From: Pseudomonas gregormendelii
GTDB taxonomy: Bacteria > Pseudomonadota > Gammaproteobacteria > Pseudomonadales > Pseudomonadaceae
Assembly: GCF_017114825.1 (NCBI RefSeq)
Contig: NZ_JADEVO010000035.1
Span: 1 to 64,000 of the forward strand
DNA length: 64,000 nucleotides
Direction: 5' to 3'
In this document: positions 1 through 8,081 of the stretch, piece by piece
Layout: every line of letters starts with the position of its first letter
Position numbering within the stretch: the stretch's first letter is position 1
Position numbers and translations under genes: made by a program
Notes under the pieces: generated by a model
Told to the model about the DNA's origin: nothing
Database searches by the model: none
Seen by the model: only the letters and a program-made list of their open reading frames with translations

Positions 1-2
1 GT

Positions 3-98
3 AAACGCTTCGATTTCAAATGTCCGATCGAAGTGATGAGTGAGGTGATGCAAAAGGCCATTGCGATGCGGCACGATACTCCCACTTCGATTCAATAA
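3..98 (+). pseudogene. IS30-family transposase, C-terminal end (partial at window edge)
   Basis: The third frame is open from the window edge and encodes KRFDFKCPIEVMSEVMQ and so on to a TAA stop. The K-R-x-x-F-K-x-P-x-E-V pattern is the typical tail of IS30-family DDE transposases, after the catalytic Glu. Only about 31 residues are in view, so whether the gene is intact upstream cannot be judged. The sequence just after the stop (about 99-129) is probably the right terminal end of the IS. The element adjoins a low-GC gene that seems to have lost its 5' part. Confidence 0.6.
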
Positions 99-100
99 CC

Positions 101-487
101 GTGTTGCACTCAGCTCCTGCAACCGCCGGGTTTTTTGAGAAATTGAAGTCGAGTAAGCTCAAATGGAACGGTGTGTCCATCAGCAAATTCACGCTTTTAA
201 CTAGAACAATTTTTGAAATGAAAGGAGTTGCTGGTGGCGGATACGTAGCTGCAAAAAAAATATTAAAAGTTCTCGGCTTTGTAATGTCGTCAAGCGAAAG
301 TAAATCAGCTGGAATTTATCAGATTGATTCCTCTCTTTTTGATATGGCCAATCGATACGTTCAAAAGAATATTATTCCTGATTTGGACCTTCAGGCTAAA
401 AATAAGCGCAAGATGAATGAATTAAAAGCTATGATTCACGAAGGAAAATCAGCGCGAGCGGCACAGCATGAGGCATTACCAGCCTGA
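101..487 (+). CDS. Unknown protein, probably 5'-truncated by the IS30 insertion; possible partner of the Xre antitoxin
   Basis: The frame opens with a GTG three bases after the transposase stop. The first ten or so residues look like translated IS end, so the natural N-terminus is probably lost. The rest is lysine-rich and low in GC, unlike the surrounding chromosome. Visible parts are a Gly/Ala/Val-rich stretch (VAGGGYVAAKKILKVLGF, about residues 43-60) and a charged C-terminal half with KNKRKMNELK. I do not recognise the family. The last 20 bases overlap the start of the next gene, a DUF2384/Xre-type antitoxin, which suggests translational coupling and possibly a toxin-antitoxin pair. No function is claimed. 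Confidence 0.4.
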   Translation: MLHSAPATAGFFEKLKSSKLKWNGVSISKFTLLTRTIFEMKGVAGGGYVAAKKILKVLGFVMSSSESKSAGIYQIDSSLFDMANRYVQKNIIPDLDLQAKNKRKMNELKAMIHEGKSARAAQHEALPA

Positions 488-908
488 TCAAGCAGCACCA
501 GTTCCGACCCCCTGGGATCGCCTCGGCATCCCAGTATCCGGGCCTGAATTGATCACCCAGCTGCACCAGGGCTTCTCCATCAAAACCCTTCAAGCCCTTT
601 CTCAACTCATCGAAATCGACACTCAAACTCTCGGCAAAGCCATCTCTCTGACCCCCACAACTTTGATCAGACGATTTAGGGCAGGGCGCTTCAATACCGT
701 TGAAAGCGACTCCATCTTCCGGCTGGCCTCCGTCATTCTTACTGCGCTCGAACTTTTCGAGGGCGATAGGTTGTCAGCAAAAACCTGGCTTCAAGCCCCT
801 CAGATCGGCCTTGGTGGCCGCAAGCCTCTTGATCTAGTAAGTACCCAAGTTGAGGCGAACTCGATCCTGCGGCTCATTGGGCAGATTGAACAAGGGGTTT
901 CTTGTTGA
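468..908 (+). CDS. Xre/MbcA/ParS-type antitoxin (DUF2384 C-terminal domain)
   Basis: This 146-residue protein has the layout of antitoxins of RES-Xre modules. A helix-turn-helix-like N-terminal half (about residues 40-85, including ALSQLIEIDTQTLGKAISL and TTLIRRFRAG) is followed by the toxin-binding DUF2384 region ending with GGRKPLDLVSTQVEA, NSILRLIGQIEQG. In the family the G-x-x-P-L-D-L-x-x-T motif is diagnostic. The RES toxin normally follows directly, but here a terminator begins 16 bases after the stop and no RES gene follows. The gene instead overlaps an unknown upstream ORF by 20 bases. The antitoxin is either orphaned or serves a non-RES partner. Confidence 0.8.
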   Translation: MRHYQPDQAAPVPTPWDRLGIPVSGPELITQLHQGFSIKTLQALSQLIEIDTQTLGKAISLTPTTLIRRFRAGRFNTVESDSIFRLASVILTALELFEGDRLSAKTWLQAPQIGLGGRKPLDLVSTQVEANSILRLIGQIEQGVSC

Positions 909-923
909 ATTGCAGGCAAAAGA

Positions 924-948
924 AAAGGGCTCTCGCCGAGAGCCCTTT
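924..948 (+). terminator. Rho-independent terminator after the Xre antitoxin
   Basis: A near-perfect GC-rich inverted repeat (AAAGGGCTCTCG / CGAGAGCCCTTT) lies 16 bases after the antitoxin stop. It closes the operon, so no downstream toxin is cotranscribed. The T run is short. Confidence 0.7.
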
Positions 949-1048
949 ATGGTCGCCAAACCAATAAATCAGAAAACACAAATCTATCTAACAGTTACTA
1001 TTATGACGTTGCTTTATTTACTTGTCAATATAATAACTTCCTGAAAGA

Positions 1049-2539
1049 TCATTTTTTTGAATGCATCTCCAAGGCCAGCTTCAAAATTTCTGGATCGAAT
1101 TTGCTGAACAGCTCCATGGCGTTCTGCAATTCGTTTGTTTGGCTCTGCTCAATGCCAAATTCTTTTTTCGAGATCCCGCATTCCCTCATGATGAAATCAG
1201 TGACCTTCTGGCTGTTTTTAAGTAGATAGTCGAAATCATGCTTAAGGTTTGCATAGCCATCCGTCACGTTTTGGGCGGTGGAGTGATTCACAAGATGCTT
1301 CATTTCAACATCGCCAATCCCGGCCCGACCGCCCAGATTGATGAAGAAATTTCGCATAGCGTTCAGGTTATAGCGCTTGATACCGGCCAGCTCGCAGATC
1401 TTTGACATATATGGTCTGAGAGAAGATTCGGATAGAGGCGCTTCCCGCACATCACTCTGAAAGAGATATGTCTTTTGCGGGTCATACTGCTCGACAACGA
1501 TAGATCGCAGCACGTCTGAAAATGCCACTACGTAACGTCCTGAGGTTTTCAGGTGCTGGTCAGCATATTCAGCGGTGAAATCGAAGCCAATGGGAGAGCC
1601 TGTTTTTGAAAGCATCAGCATCGAGTTCGGTGTTCTTCTCAATTCTCCGCTACGCATGCCAACAAAAACGTTGGTCAAAATCACGTTTGTACATGCGCGG
1701 GCTTGATTCGTACTGCGGCCTCGGCCCGGTTGCTCCTCCCGAAATTTGAGGGCCGCGTTAAGAAATTTTGTTGCCGACTCAATCGTTATGTCGTGCTTTC
1801 GACGCGGTATCGTATCCCTAATCTTTGTTCTTTTCAGGATGGCGGTAGGGTCAGCAAATGCAGGGTCATCCTTGTTTTCACGGACAAAAGAGTAGAGTGC
1901 TGAAATGTACGTCCTCAGGATTCTGGCCGTTGTCTTTTGCTTTTTCGGTTCGCCGTTCTCATCGAGCTGCGGAATTTCTTTGCCCGCCGCGTCGAGTACT
2001 GGAACACCCTTACTCCGCTTTATGCGAAAGCTTTCCTTCAGGGCCTTGTACCGAGTTTCAAACATCTGCTCGTTGATCTGGCGCATATCCAAATCAAGCC
2101 AATCGTCAGCATACCTCCTTAATACCTGCTCATAATGTAGGCGGGTTGCTACCTTCCGTCCGTGTTCATTGTCCGGGGATTTGATGCCGAAAGCTGAAAA
2201 GCGCAGCTCAACGGCATCCATAAGCGTAATTTTTCCGCCGACTTTCGCTAGCTCGATCTCAGCATCTTTCTCATCAAGAATGGCGCGTGCTTTCGCCCTG
2301 AGATCGTCAAGATCGTAGGCCGATGGATCATGCTCGATGTTTCGTTTGATGAGCTTGCCGCTTGCGTTCCGACCGTTTACGTAGAATCTCTTCACCCCGG
2401 TGCCGATGCGCAATCGGAGTGGCGAATCAGCATCTTTAAGCAGCTTCTCGGTGCCCGTATCGGCGAAGGGCATCTTCTCGATTTCCTTCTTTTTAAACAC
2501 GATTTCCAGGACTGATTCTTTGGTTTTTTTTACGGTCAT
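1049..2539 (-). CDS. Phage-type tyrosine recombinase/integrase of the genomic island
   Basis: About 496 residues from the ATG at 2539 (an in-frame upstream start at 2596 is less likely). The N-terminal region (FADTGTEKLLKDADSPLRLRI, RFYVNGR) resembles the arm-binding DUF4102-like domain of island integrases, followed by a SAM-like core-binding region. The catalytic domain shows Arg I in FVGMRSGELRR, an N-A-M-R variant of the usual H-x-x-R box, H in HLVNHS and the nucleophile Tyr in TDGYANL. The gene ends 240 bases from a 3' tRNA-Leu remnant, as expected for an element that integrates at that tRNA. Lower GC and A/T-rich flanks support horizontal origin. Confidence 0.85.
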   Translation of the reverse strand: MTVKKTKESVLEIVFKKKEIEKMPFADTGTEKLLKDADSPLRLRIGTGVKRFYVNGRNASGKLIKRNIEHDPSAYDLDDLRAKARAILDEKDAEIELAKVGGKITLMDAVELRFSAFGIKSPDNEHGRKVATRLHYEQVLRRYADDWLDLDMRQINEQMFETRYKALKESFRIKRSKGVPVLDAAGKEIPQLDENGEPKKQKTTARILRTYISALYSFVRENKDDPAFADPTAILKRTKIRDTIPRRKHDITIESATKFLNAALKFREEQPGRGRSTNQARACTNVILTNVFVGMRSGELRRTPNSMLMLSKTGSPIGFDFTAEYADQHLKTSGRYVVAFSDVLRSIVVEQYDPQKTYLFQSDVREAPLSESSLRPYMSKICELAGIKRYNLNAMRNFFINLGGRAGIGDVEMKHLVNHSTAQNVTDGYANLKHDFDYLLKNSQKVTDFIMRECGISKKEFGIEQSQTNELQNAMELFSKFDPEILKLALEMHSKK

Positions 2540-2777
2540 GAGTAGCTCGGCAAAACTTTGGTAACAGAGCTTAGTGTGTCTTTCGCACGTTGCCAAATGG
2601 ATAGTAACTTTTTGGTAACAAGCCGCTGTTCTTGGGATGTATAAAAACGAGATAATAACTTGACGATAATTAAATGTGGTTGGTTTCTGAGCAGTTAAAC
2701 GCCGGTTTTACGGCGGTATTGAGGGTATTTAGTTTAATTTGTCAGTGTTAATATACAAACAAGTAAATGGCGCGAGA

Positions 2778-2834
2778 GACTTAAAATCCCCCGCTCGTAA
2801 GGGCGTGCCGGTTCGATTCCGGCTTCGGGCACCA
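2778..2834 (+). tRNA. tRNA-Leu(UAA) 3' fragment: island attachment site remnant
   Basis: The sequence holds the anticodon loop CTTAAAA (UAA), a long leucine-type variable arm, the T arm GCCGGTTCGATTCCGGC and TTCGGGC-A-CCA. The matching 5' acceptor strand and D arm are absent upstream, so this cannot fold as a complete tRNA. It is best explained as the direct-repeat copy of the tRNA 3' end left when the island inserted. The intact gene should lie beyond the left edge of the window. Confidence 0.75.
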
Positions 2835-2842
2835 TATATATC

Positions 2843-2878
2843 AAGGGCTTGCATGAGATATTTCATGCAGGCCCTTTT
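2843..2878 (+). terminator. Terminator of the ancestral tRNA-Leu transcript
   Basis: AAGGGCTTGCATGA / TTCATGCAGGCCCTTTTT forms a long hairpin with a T run directly after the tRNA CCA end. It probably belongs to the original chromosomal tRNA unit and marks the chromosomal side of the island boundary. Confidence 0.75.
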
Positions 2879-2948
2879 TGTTGCGCCTCCATAAACACCT
2901 CGCCTTTCGCGTGAGGGTCGATGATCCAGGCCGGGCGAGGCGCAGCTG

Positions 2949-3224
2949 CTACTTGGCTTTCCAGCTGCCCCCGCCGCTCTTGCAGTCGATTTTAGATTGC
3001 CGCAAATTCTCGGCTCCGTAATAGAACGGGGCTACCACGACACCTGGGCTCAGGCAGGCGAGCAAAAGCAGGAGTTTTCTGTTACTCGGGATTGCCTCTG
3101 CGAAGCGTCCCAAAGCCAATTCGGGGGCATATGGAATTTGAAAAGCGCTTAACGGGCTCGTTCCATTGGATTGGGCGCCCACTGAATCCCAGGCAAAAAA
3201 ATGACCCGCATGCGGGCGGGCCAA
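2949..3224 (-). CDS. Small hypothetical protein, start uncertain or degraded
   Basis: The C-terminal half is plausible as a small secreted or membrane-anchored protein: a hydrophobic segment (KLLLLLACLSPGVVVAPFYYG) followed by a polar tail ending SGGGSWKAK. The N-terminal half overlaps a palindromic A/T-run terminator-like element and does not look like protein. No good ATG with a Shine-Dalgarno site precedes the hydrophobic segment, so this may be a decayed gene whose real part is about 2949-3095. Confidence 0.3.
   Translation of the reverse strand: MARPHAGHFFAWDSVGAQSNGTSPLSAFQIPYAPELALGRFAEAIPSNRKLLLLLACLSPGVVVAPFYYGAENLRQSKIDCKSGGGSWKAK
3195..3220 (-). terminator. Terminator-like palindrome on the minus strand
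   Basis: Reading on the minus strand, CCCGCATGCGGG is followed by a run of seven T. It has the form of an intrinsic terminator but no convincing gene ends just upstream of it. The region 3225-3408 shows nothing else that I can support. Confidence 0.4.
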
Positions 3225-3408
3225 GGGGATTCATCAAAGGAGTGAATTCACTGTAGGGCACTCGATGTGAAAGAGGCGTGAAAAAACTGGCGCAAGACTC
3301 AGCGGTTAAACAGAGGTCAACCAAAATCGGGTAAGGACGCACACGGTGACGTCGCCGTTAATGCGTCCTGAATCAGAACAGCGCTTTCATCGGGGCGTCC
3401 AGTGCTTA

Positions 3409-3639
3409 CTACCTGAAGCGCGGCAACGGCCTGTCAACCGGTCGCAGTGAGGACAGGGTGTTGCGGATCAGCGGCGTGTCTTTTTCAATGTCATTGAGCC
3501 GATCGCGGATTCGCAGGGCAGTTGGGTGCCCGCCTTGATGATCAACCCAGTCGGCAATTTCCTTGCACGCAGCCGCCAGTCGCGCCTGGCGTGAATCAAG
3601 CAGGGTAAGCAGGGTGGTGATGGACTCTTTTTCGGACAT
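3409..3639 (-). CDS. Conserved hypothetical protein, 76 residues
   Basis: The ATG at 3639 is preceded by a strong GGAGGTG site at good spacing, so I chose it over the longer frame from 3678. The product (MSEKESITTLLTLLDSRQAR onward) is soluble and helical, with leucines and charged residues spaced as in a short coiled coil, and ends in a basic RPLPRFR tail. No motif gives a function. It resembles small Pseudomonas-restricted unknowns. Confidence 0.65.
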   Translation of the reverse strand: MSEKESITTLLTLLDSRQARLAAACKEIADWVDHQGGHPTALRIRDRLNDIEKDTPLIRNTLSSLRPVDRPLPRFR

Positions 3640-3751
3640 GACACACCTCCGTTCAAGAAACCTGGTAAATGGCAGCAAACAACCCGCAAGGTGCGAGCAG
3701 TCTGTCGATGGGTACGCTGCTCCGTCAGCGCTTCAAGTATAGACCCGTACT

Positions 3752-3976
3752 TCAGCCCTGTCGGACCGTCACACGGGACCTGTCGTTGAGACGCTGACAT
3801 TCACGGCGCGCGTCTTCTTCCAGATCGAATCCGTCGCCGATGAAGCCGCGGGTGCGAGTGTCCGTCACCATGTACCAGACCGAGGCATCAGGTGGCGCAT
3901 GACTGACTTCACCGGCTCGGCGTCCGTGGATGATGATCTTGTTGCACCGCTTGACGACGAATATGTCTTCCATGGC
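3752..3976 (-). CDS. Conserved hypothetical protein, about 74 residues
   Basis: Starting at the ATG at 3976 (MEDIFVVKRCNKIIIHGRRA), the protein ends with a charged helix (GFDLEEDARRECQRLNDRSR). A start at 4021 would add 15 residues but has no better ribosome site. The central APPDASVWYMVTDTRTRGFIGDG segment looks like a small beta-rich fold. No family is recognised. It is codirectional with the ABC-F gene, whose stop lies about 80 bases upstream. Confidence 0.55.
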   Translation of the reverse strand, partial: AMEDIFVVKRCNKIIIHGRRAGEVSHAPPDASVWYMVTDTRTRGFIGDGFDLEEDARRECQRLNDRSRVTVRQG

Positions 3977-4053
3977 TCCACCGCGCAGATTCTTGTTCAC
4001 ATCAACTATAGAAGCCATTTGCAATCGTGCAAAAAATCCGCGGGGCCAAAGCT

Positions 4054-5736
4054 CTACGAGTCCGGCATATTCGGGGCCAGCAACCAGCCCTGCGGGTGCC
4101 ATTTGAGGAGGTGGGTCGGCGCCAGCGCGGCGAGGAAATGTGCGTCATGGGAGGCTGCGACAATCGCGCCGGGAAAATTCTGCAGGGCTGTCTCAAAAGC
4201 TTCCACGGACTCAAGGTCAAGGTGGTTGGTAGGCTCATCGAGCAGTAGTAACTGCGCAGGCGTCTTGCCCCAGCACGCGATGGCGATGGCGGCCTTCAGG
4301 CGCTCGCCGCCGCTCAGCGAACAACTGGGTCGCGTGACTCGGTCGGCGTTCAGGTGTAAGTGCGCCAGGTGGTTACGCAGCCTGTCTACTGGTATCGGGG
4401 TATCGAGCGCATGCAGTTGTTCCAGCACGCAGCGCTGGTCATCGAGTAGTGCCAGGTGCTGATCGAGCAAGGCGCTCGGGACGTGGGTCAGGCACTGACC
4501 GCTACGCGGGGCGATGTGCCCGGCCAGCGTGCGCAACAGGGTGGTTTTACCGCAACCGTTGGGCCCGCTGACTGCGATGCGTACCGGGCCTGCGATGGCC
4601 AAGGTCAGGCCGGCGGCCGTTCCTGCAGCGGCGTGGCCCATGTCCTCCACTGCGTATTGGGCAGTTCCGGCGTGGTTCAGGTGCACATCGACCAGTGTCA
4701 GTACCTGGCGACCGGCCGGCACCCGGCTGCCGGGCAAGTTGACCAGGACACTTTCCTGGACCACAACGTTGGCGCTGGCATCGCGCACCCTGGCCGCCAG
4801 GCCGTCTTTGCGCGCTTGATGCCCCTGGCGAACCGGACCCATGGCATCCCTGGCCGCGCTCTTGATTTTTCCCCGCTCGAAGCCCGAGACGTTGGCGATG
4901 TCCGCTTTTCTTCGGGTGGCGGCAGCATGTCGCTGCACAGTGTCATGCTCGCGCTGCAGGCGGCTGGTCTCGCGTTTGCGCTCGGCGCGGGCCTGATCGA
5001 GCTCTGCGCGTGCCGCGGCTTGTTCAATCTCTCGCTGCGCCTGAAACTCGCGATAATTACCGCCAAAGAGCCTGGCGCCGAGTGGGCTGATTTCGACGAT
5101 TCGGGCAAAACCGCTCAGCAGGTGTCGATCATGGCTGACCACGATCAGGCCGCCGCGCCACTGTGCAAACTGATTTGTCAGCCAACCGCGCCCCTGGTCG
5201 TCCAGGTGGTTGGTGGGCTCATCCAGGACGATCAGCTGTGCCTCACCCAGAAACGCACCGATCAGAGCGACCCGCGCTCGTTGCCCCCCGCTCAAGGTGT
5301 GGGTGGGCGTATCCGGGTTGACGTGGCAAAGCCCCGCCTCGTCGAGTTGCCTGCGCAGGCGGGCAGCCAGGTCCCAGCGCCCAGCCAGGGCTTGCAGGTC
5401 CGCCTCGTCGAAGTGCCCAAGCTCGACTCTGGCCAACGCTTGCAACACTTCACGAGTACCGGTGGCATCGGCGACGGTGTGTCCCGGTGCATCGGTAAAC
5501 GATTGCGCCACATAGGCCACCTGACCCTGGACCGTCAGGGTGCCCGAGCAGGGTTGCAGCTGTCCGGCAATCAGGCGCGCCAGCACGCTCTTGCCACTGC
5601 CGTTGCGACCGACGATGGCCGTGTGGACGTGATCAAAGCTTAAATTGAGGTCGTGAAAAACTGTCTCGCCATCGGCGAATTGAAAGCCCAGTTGGTTCAG
5701 GGAAACGAGTGCAGGCAGACGCGTGACGTGAGTCAT
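4054..5736 (-). CDS. ABC-F family ATPase (duplicated ATP-binding cassette, no membrane domain)
   Basis: About 560 residues with two ABC cassettes in one chain and no transmembrane segments, which defines ABC-F proteins acting on ribosomes or in stress and antibiotic protection. Cassette one has Walker A GRNGSGKS, signature LSGGQRAR and Walker B with LDEPTNHLDD. A charged linker rich in Arg, Glu and Gln (QAERERK-like, about residues 230-300) follows. Cassette two has GPNGCGKTTLL, LSGGERLKAA and LDEPTNHLDLES. The start at 5736 has GGAGGTG upstream. It is not close enough to ettA, uup or yheS for me to assign a symbol. Confidence 0.9.
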   Translation of the reverse strand: MTHVTRLPALVSLNQLGFQFADGETVFHDLNLSFDHVHTAIVGRNGSGKSVLARLIAGQLQPCSGTLTVQGQVAYVAQSFTDAPGHTVADATGTREVLQALARVELGHFDEADLQALAGRWDLAARLRRQLDEAGLCHVNPDTPTHTLSGGQRARVALIGAFLGEAQLIVLDEPTNHLDDQGRGWLTNQFAQWRGGLIVVSHDRHLLSGFARIVEISPLGARLFGGNYREFQAQREIEQAAARAELDQARAERKRETSRLQREHDTVQRHAAATRRKADIANVSGFERGKIKSAARDAMGPVRQGHQARKDGLAARVRDASANVVVQESVLVNLPGSRVPAGRQVLTLVDVHLNHAGTAQYAVEDMGHAAAGTAAGLTLAIAGPVRIAVSGPNGCGKTTLLRTLAGHIAPRSGQCLTHVPSALLDQHLALLDDQRCVLEQLHALDTPIPVDRLRNHLAHLHLNADRVTRPSCSLSGGERLKAAIAIACWGKTPAQLLLLDEPTNHLDLESVEAFETALQNFPGAIVAASHDAHFLAALAPTHLLKWHPQGWLLAPNMPDS

Positions 5737-5876
5737 CGGCACCTCCGGAAAATGTCGAGAAGATCAACAAGCGCCGTGGGCGGCTTGTCGCGAACACATT
5801 TCTGGACGGCTTAGTTATTCACGTCAAAGGTCAACCTGAGAAAGCGGAGGTGGCTAGCCTACTCGCCTCTCGAGGG

Positions 5877-6923
5877 TTATCGCAAGTCGCCATTCTGCGT
5901 GGCTTCGACCATTTTCTCCAGGAACATGGCCAATCCGACTTCCTCGGCTCGCAGCCCCTTGCGGGTTCTGGGCCTTGGCAGTTCAGCCAGGGCACCGAGG
6001 AGAAAATGCTCCAGTACCGCCGGATGGATGTAGCACTTACGGCACACCGCCGGGGTATTGCCCAGTTGTTTGGCGACATTTTTCACCATTTCAACCACGT
6101 GGCGCTTGGCGTCCGATTCCGGCTCCCAGTGCAATTCGCGCAACACCGACAACGCCAGCGCGCTGCCTGCCCAGGTGCGGTAATCCTTGGCGGTGAAGTC
6201 GGCGCCGGTGAGCGTTTGCAGGTAGGCGTTGACGTCTGAAGAACTCACCGTGTGGCGCTCACCGTTTTCGTCCAGATACTGGAACAGGTTCTGTCCGGGT
6301 ATCTCCAGGCAGCGCTTGATGATTCGCGCCAGGCGCCGGTCCTTGACGGTGATCTGATGCTCTACGCCGCTCTTGCCGCGGAACTGGAACAGGATCGCAC
6401 TGCCATTGACTTCAACATGGCGGCTGCGCAGGGTCGTCAGGCCGTAGGAGCGGTTGTCCCGGGCGTACTGGGTGTTACCGACGCGGATCAATGTCGCGTC
6501 AAGCAAGGTGATTACGGTGGCCATGACCTTGTCACGGCTGAAGCCGGGAGCCTCCAGCAGTGCTTCAAGTTGCTTGCGTAACTTGGGCAAAGCCAGGCCG
6601 AAATCTCTCAGGCGTGAGTATTTGTCGGCGTCGCGTACTTCGCGCCAGCGCGCATGATAACGATACTGCTTGCGACCCCGTGCATCACGTCCGGTCGCCT
6701 GCAGATGGCCGCGTGGATCGGCGCAGATCCACACGTCAGTGTAGGCCGGCGGCACCGCGAGGGCATTGATGCGTTTGACCTCGTCCGAATCGGTGATGCG
6801 CTGGCCGGTCGAGTCGAAGTAGCAGAACTTGCCGCGTAGTTTCCTGCGGGTGATTCCAGGTTGCGTGTCATCGACATAGTGCAGGTCGGGAGGCAACGCA
6901 ACGGGCAGATCGGTATCGGGCAT
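5877..6923 (-). CDS. DNA topoisomerase IB (poxvirus/eukaryote-like)
   Basis: About 348 residues, the usual size of bacterial type IB enzymes, which relax supercoils through a 3'-phosphotyrosine. The N-terminal beta domain (residues about 15-110) includes RRKLRGKFCYFDSTGQRI and WICADPRGHLQATGRDARGR. The catalytic domain holds RVGNTQYARDNRSYGLTTLR, FRGKSGVEH with the catalytic Lys/Arg set, KDYRTWAGS, and the active-site Tyr in CRKCYIHPAVLE. The ATG at 6923 has AGGA upstream and is preferred to a TTG at 6944. It stands alone and is codirectional with modABC. Confidence 0.92.
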   Translation of the reverse strand: MPDTDLPVALPPDLHYVDDTQPGITRRKLRGKFCYFDSTGQRITDSDEVKRINALAVPPAYTDVWICADPRGHLQATGRDARGRKQYRYHARWREVRDADKYSRLRDFGLALPKLRKQLEALLEAPGFSRDKVMATVITLLDATLIRVGNTQYARDNRSYGLTTLRSRHVEVNGSAILFQFRGKSGVEHQITVKDRRLARIIKRCLEIPGQNLFQYLDENGERHTVSSSDVNAYLQTLTGADFTAKDYRTWAGSALALSVLRELHWEPESDAKRHVVEMVKNVAKQLGNTPAVCRKCYIHPAVLEHFLLGALAELPRPRTRKGLRAEEVGLAMFLEKMVEATQNGDLR

Positions 6924-6998
6924 GGCGGTAGTCCTGGCTTGCAATCAATTGGCCGTTACAGCGATTGACCGCACGCAATCGCAGTGGTGCCGGCGAAT

Positions 6999-8078
6999 TT
7001 AAGCCAGCACCGCCACCGCCTTGATCTGCGCCCACAATTGCTGGCCGGGGTACACACCCAACTGGTCCCGGGAGTAACGAGTGATGCGCGCCAGCAGCGG
7101 CGTGCCACCGGCTTCCAGGCGTATCAAAACGTGAGCGGCATTGTCTGCGGGCATTTCACTGATTACCGTGACGGGCAGGCGATTGAGAATGCTGCTGTGC
7201 TCGGCGGCGTTCAGGCTCAGGCTGACATCCCGCGCCTGCACCTTGCACCGCAGCGCCTGGCCCAGGGTCATTGGCGAGTGCGCCACGCGAATGTTCATGT
7301 CGCTGGCGGGCAGTTGCAGCGTCAGCAACTGGTAGTGGGCATCGTAGGCGCTGACCTGGCCCTCGATCACCACGCCAGCGTCGTCACCGAGTGCAAGCGG
7401 CAGGTCGAGACGCGCCAGGGTGGCGCCGATCGGGCCGCTGGCCAGGGCCTTGCCATCGCTTAGCAGAACAATATGATCGGCCAGGCGCGCCACTTCATCC
7501 TGTGAGTGGCTGACGTACAGCACGGGGATTTCCAGTTCGTCGTGCAAGCGCTGCAGGTACGGCAGGATCTCGTTCTTGCGCTGACTGTCGAGCGCCGCCA
7601 GCGGCTCGTCCATCAACAGCAGCCGGGGACTGGTGAGCAATGCGCGGGCTATGCCGATGCGCTGGCGCTCACCGCCCGACAGGTTGTGCGGATGACGATC
7701 GAGCAGATGGCCAATGCCCAGCAGATCGGTGGCGTGCGTCATATCAACCCGCCGCTGGGAGGCGGGAATGCGCTTGAGGCCGAACTGCAGATTGGCCAGC
7801 ACCGACAGATGCGGAAACAGGCTCGCTTCCTGGAATACGTAGCCCAGGGCGCGCTTGTGTGCTGGCACGAAAATCCTCTTCGCGCTGTCTTGCCAGACTT
7901 CATCATTGACCTGGATAAAAGCCTGACCAGCCTTCTCCAGCCCGGCGATGCACCGCAGGCAGGTGGTCTTCCCGGAGCCGGAATGCCCGTACAGCGCCGT
8001 CACGCCACGGCCGGGCAATTGCAGGTCGACGTCCAGGGCAAACCCCGGATAGTCCAGTTTCAAGCGCATATCAATCAT
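6999..8078 (-). CDS. modC: Molybdate ABC transporter ATP-binding protein ModC
   Basis: The 359-residue ATPase energises molybdate import. It shows Walker A GHSGSGKTT, signature LSGGERQRIGIARALL, Walker B LLLMDEPLAALD and the switch His in SHSQDEV. The C-terminal third is the Mop-type oxyanion-binding region typical of ModC. The start lies three bases after the modB stop, so translation is probably coupled. It is the last gene of modABC, and no Mo-cofactor genes adjoin. Confidence 0.93.
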   Translation of the reverse strand: MIDMRLKLDYPGFALDVDLQLPGRGVTALYGHSGSGKTTCLRCIAGLEKAGQAFIQVNDEVWQDSAKRIFVPAHKRALGYVFQEASLFPHLSVLANLQFGLKRIPASQRRVDMTHATDLLGIGHLLDRHPHNLSGGERQRIGIARALLTSPRLLLMDEPLAALDSQRKNEILPYLQRLHDELEIPVLYVSHSQDEVARLADHIVLLSDGKALASGPIGATLARLDLPLALGDDAGVVIEGQVSAYDAHYQLLTLQLPASDMNIRVAHSPMTLGQALRCKVQARDVSLSLNAAEHSSILNRLPVTVISEMPADNAAHVLIRLEAGGTPLLARITRYSRDQLGVYPGQQLWAQIKAVAVLA

Positions 8079-8081
8079 CGA

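Noticed and set aside
3082..3342. 86-residue minus-strand frame in the gap after the tRNA remnant
   Set aside because: It spans a terminator-like palindrome and reads like a translated repeat; no ribosome site.
4456..5643. 395-residue plus-strand frame over the ABC-F gene
   Set aside because: Antisense to an intact ABC-F ATPase and Gly/Gln-rich without motifs.
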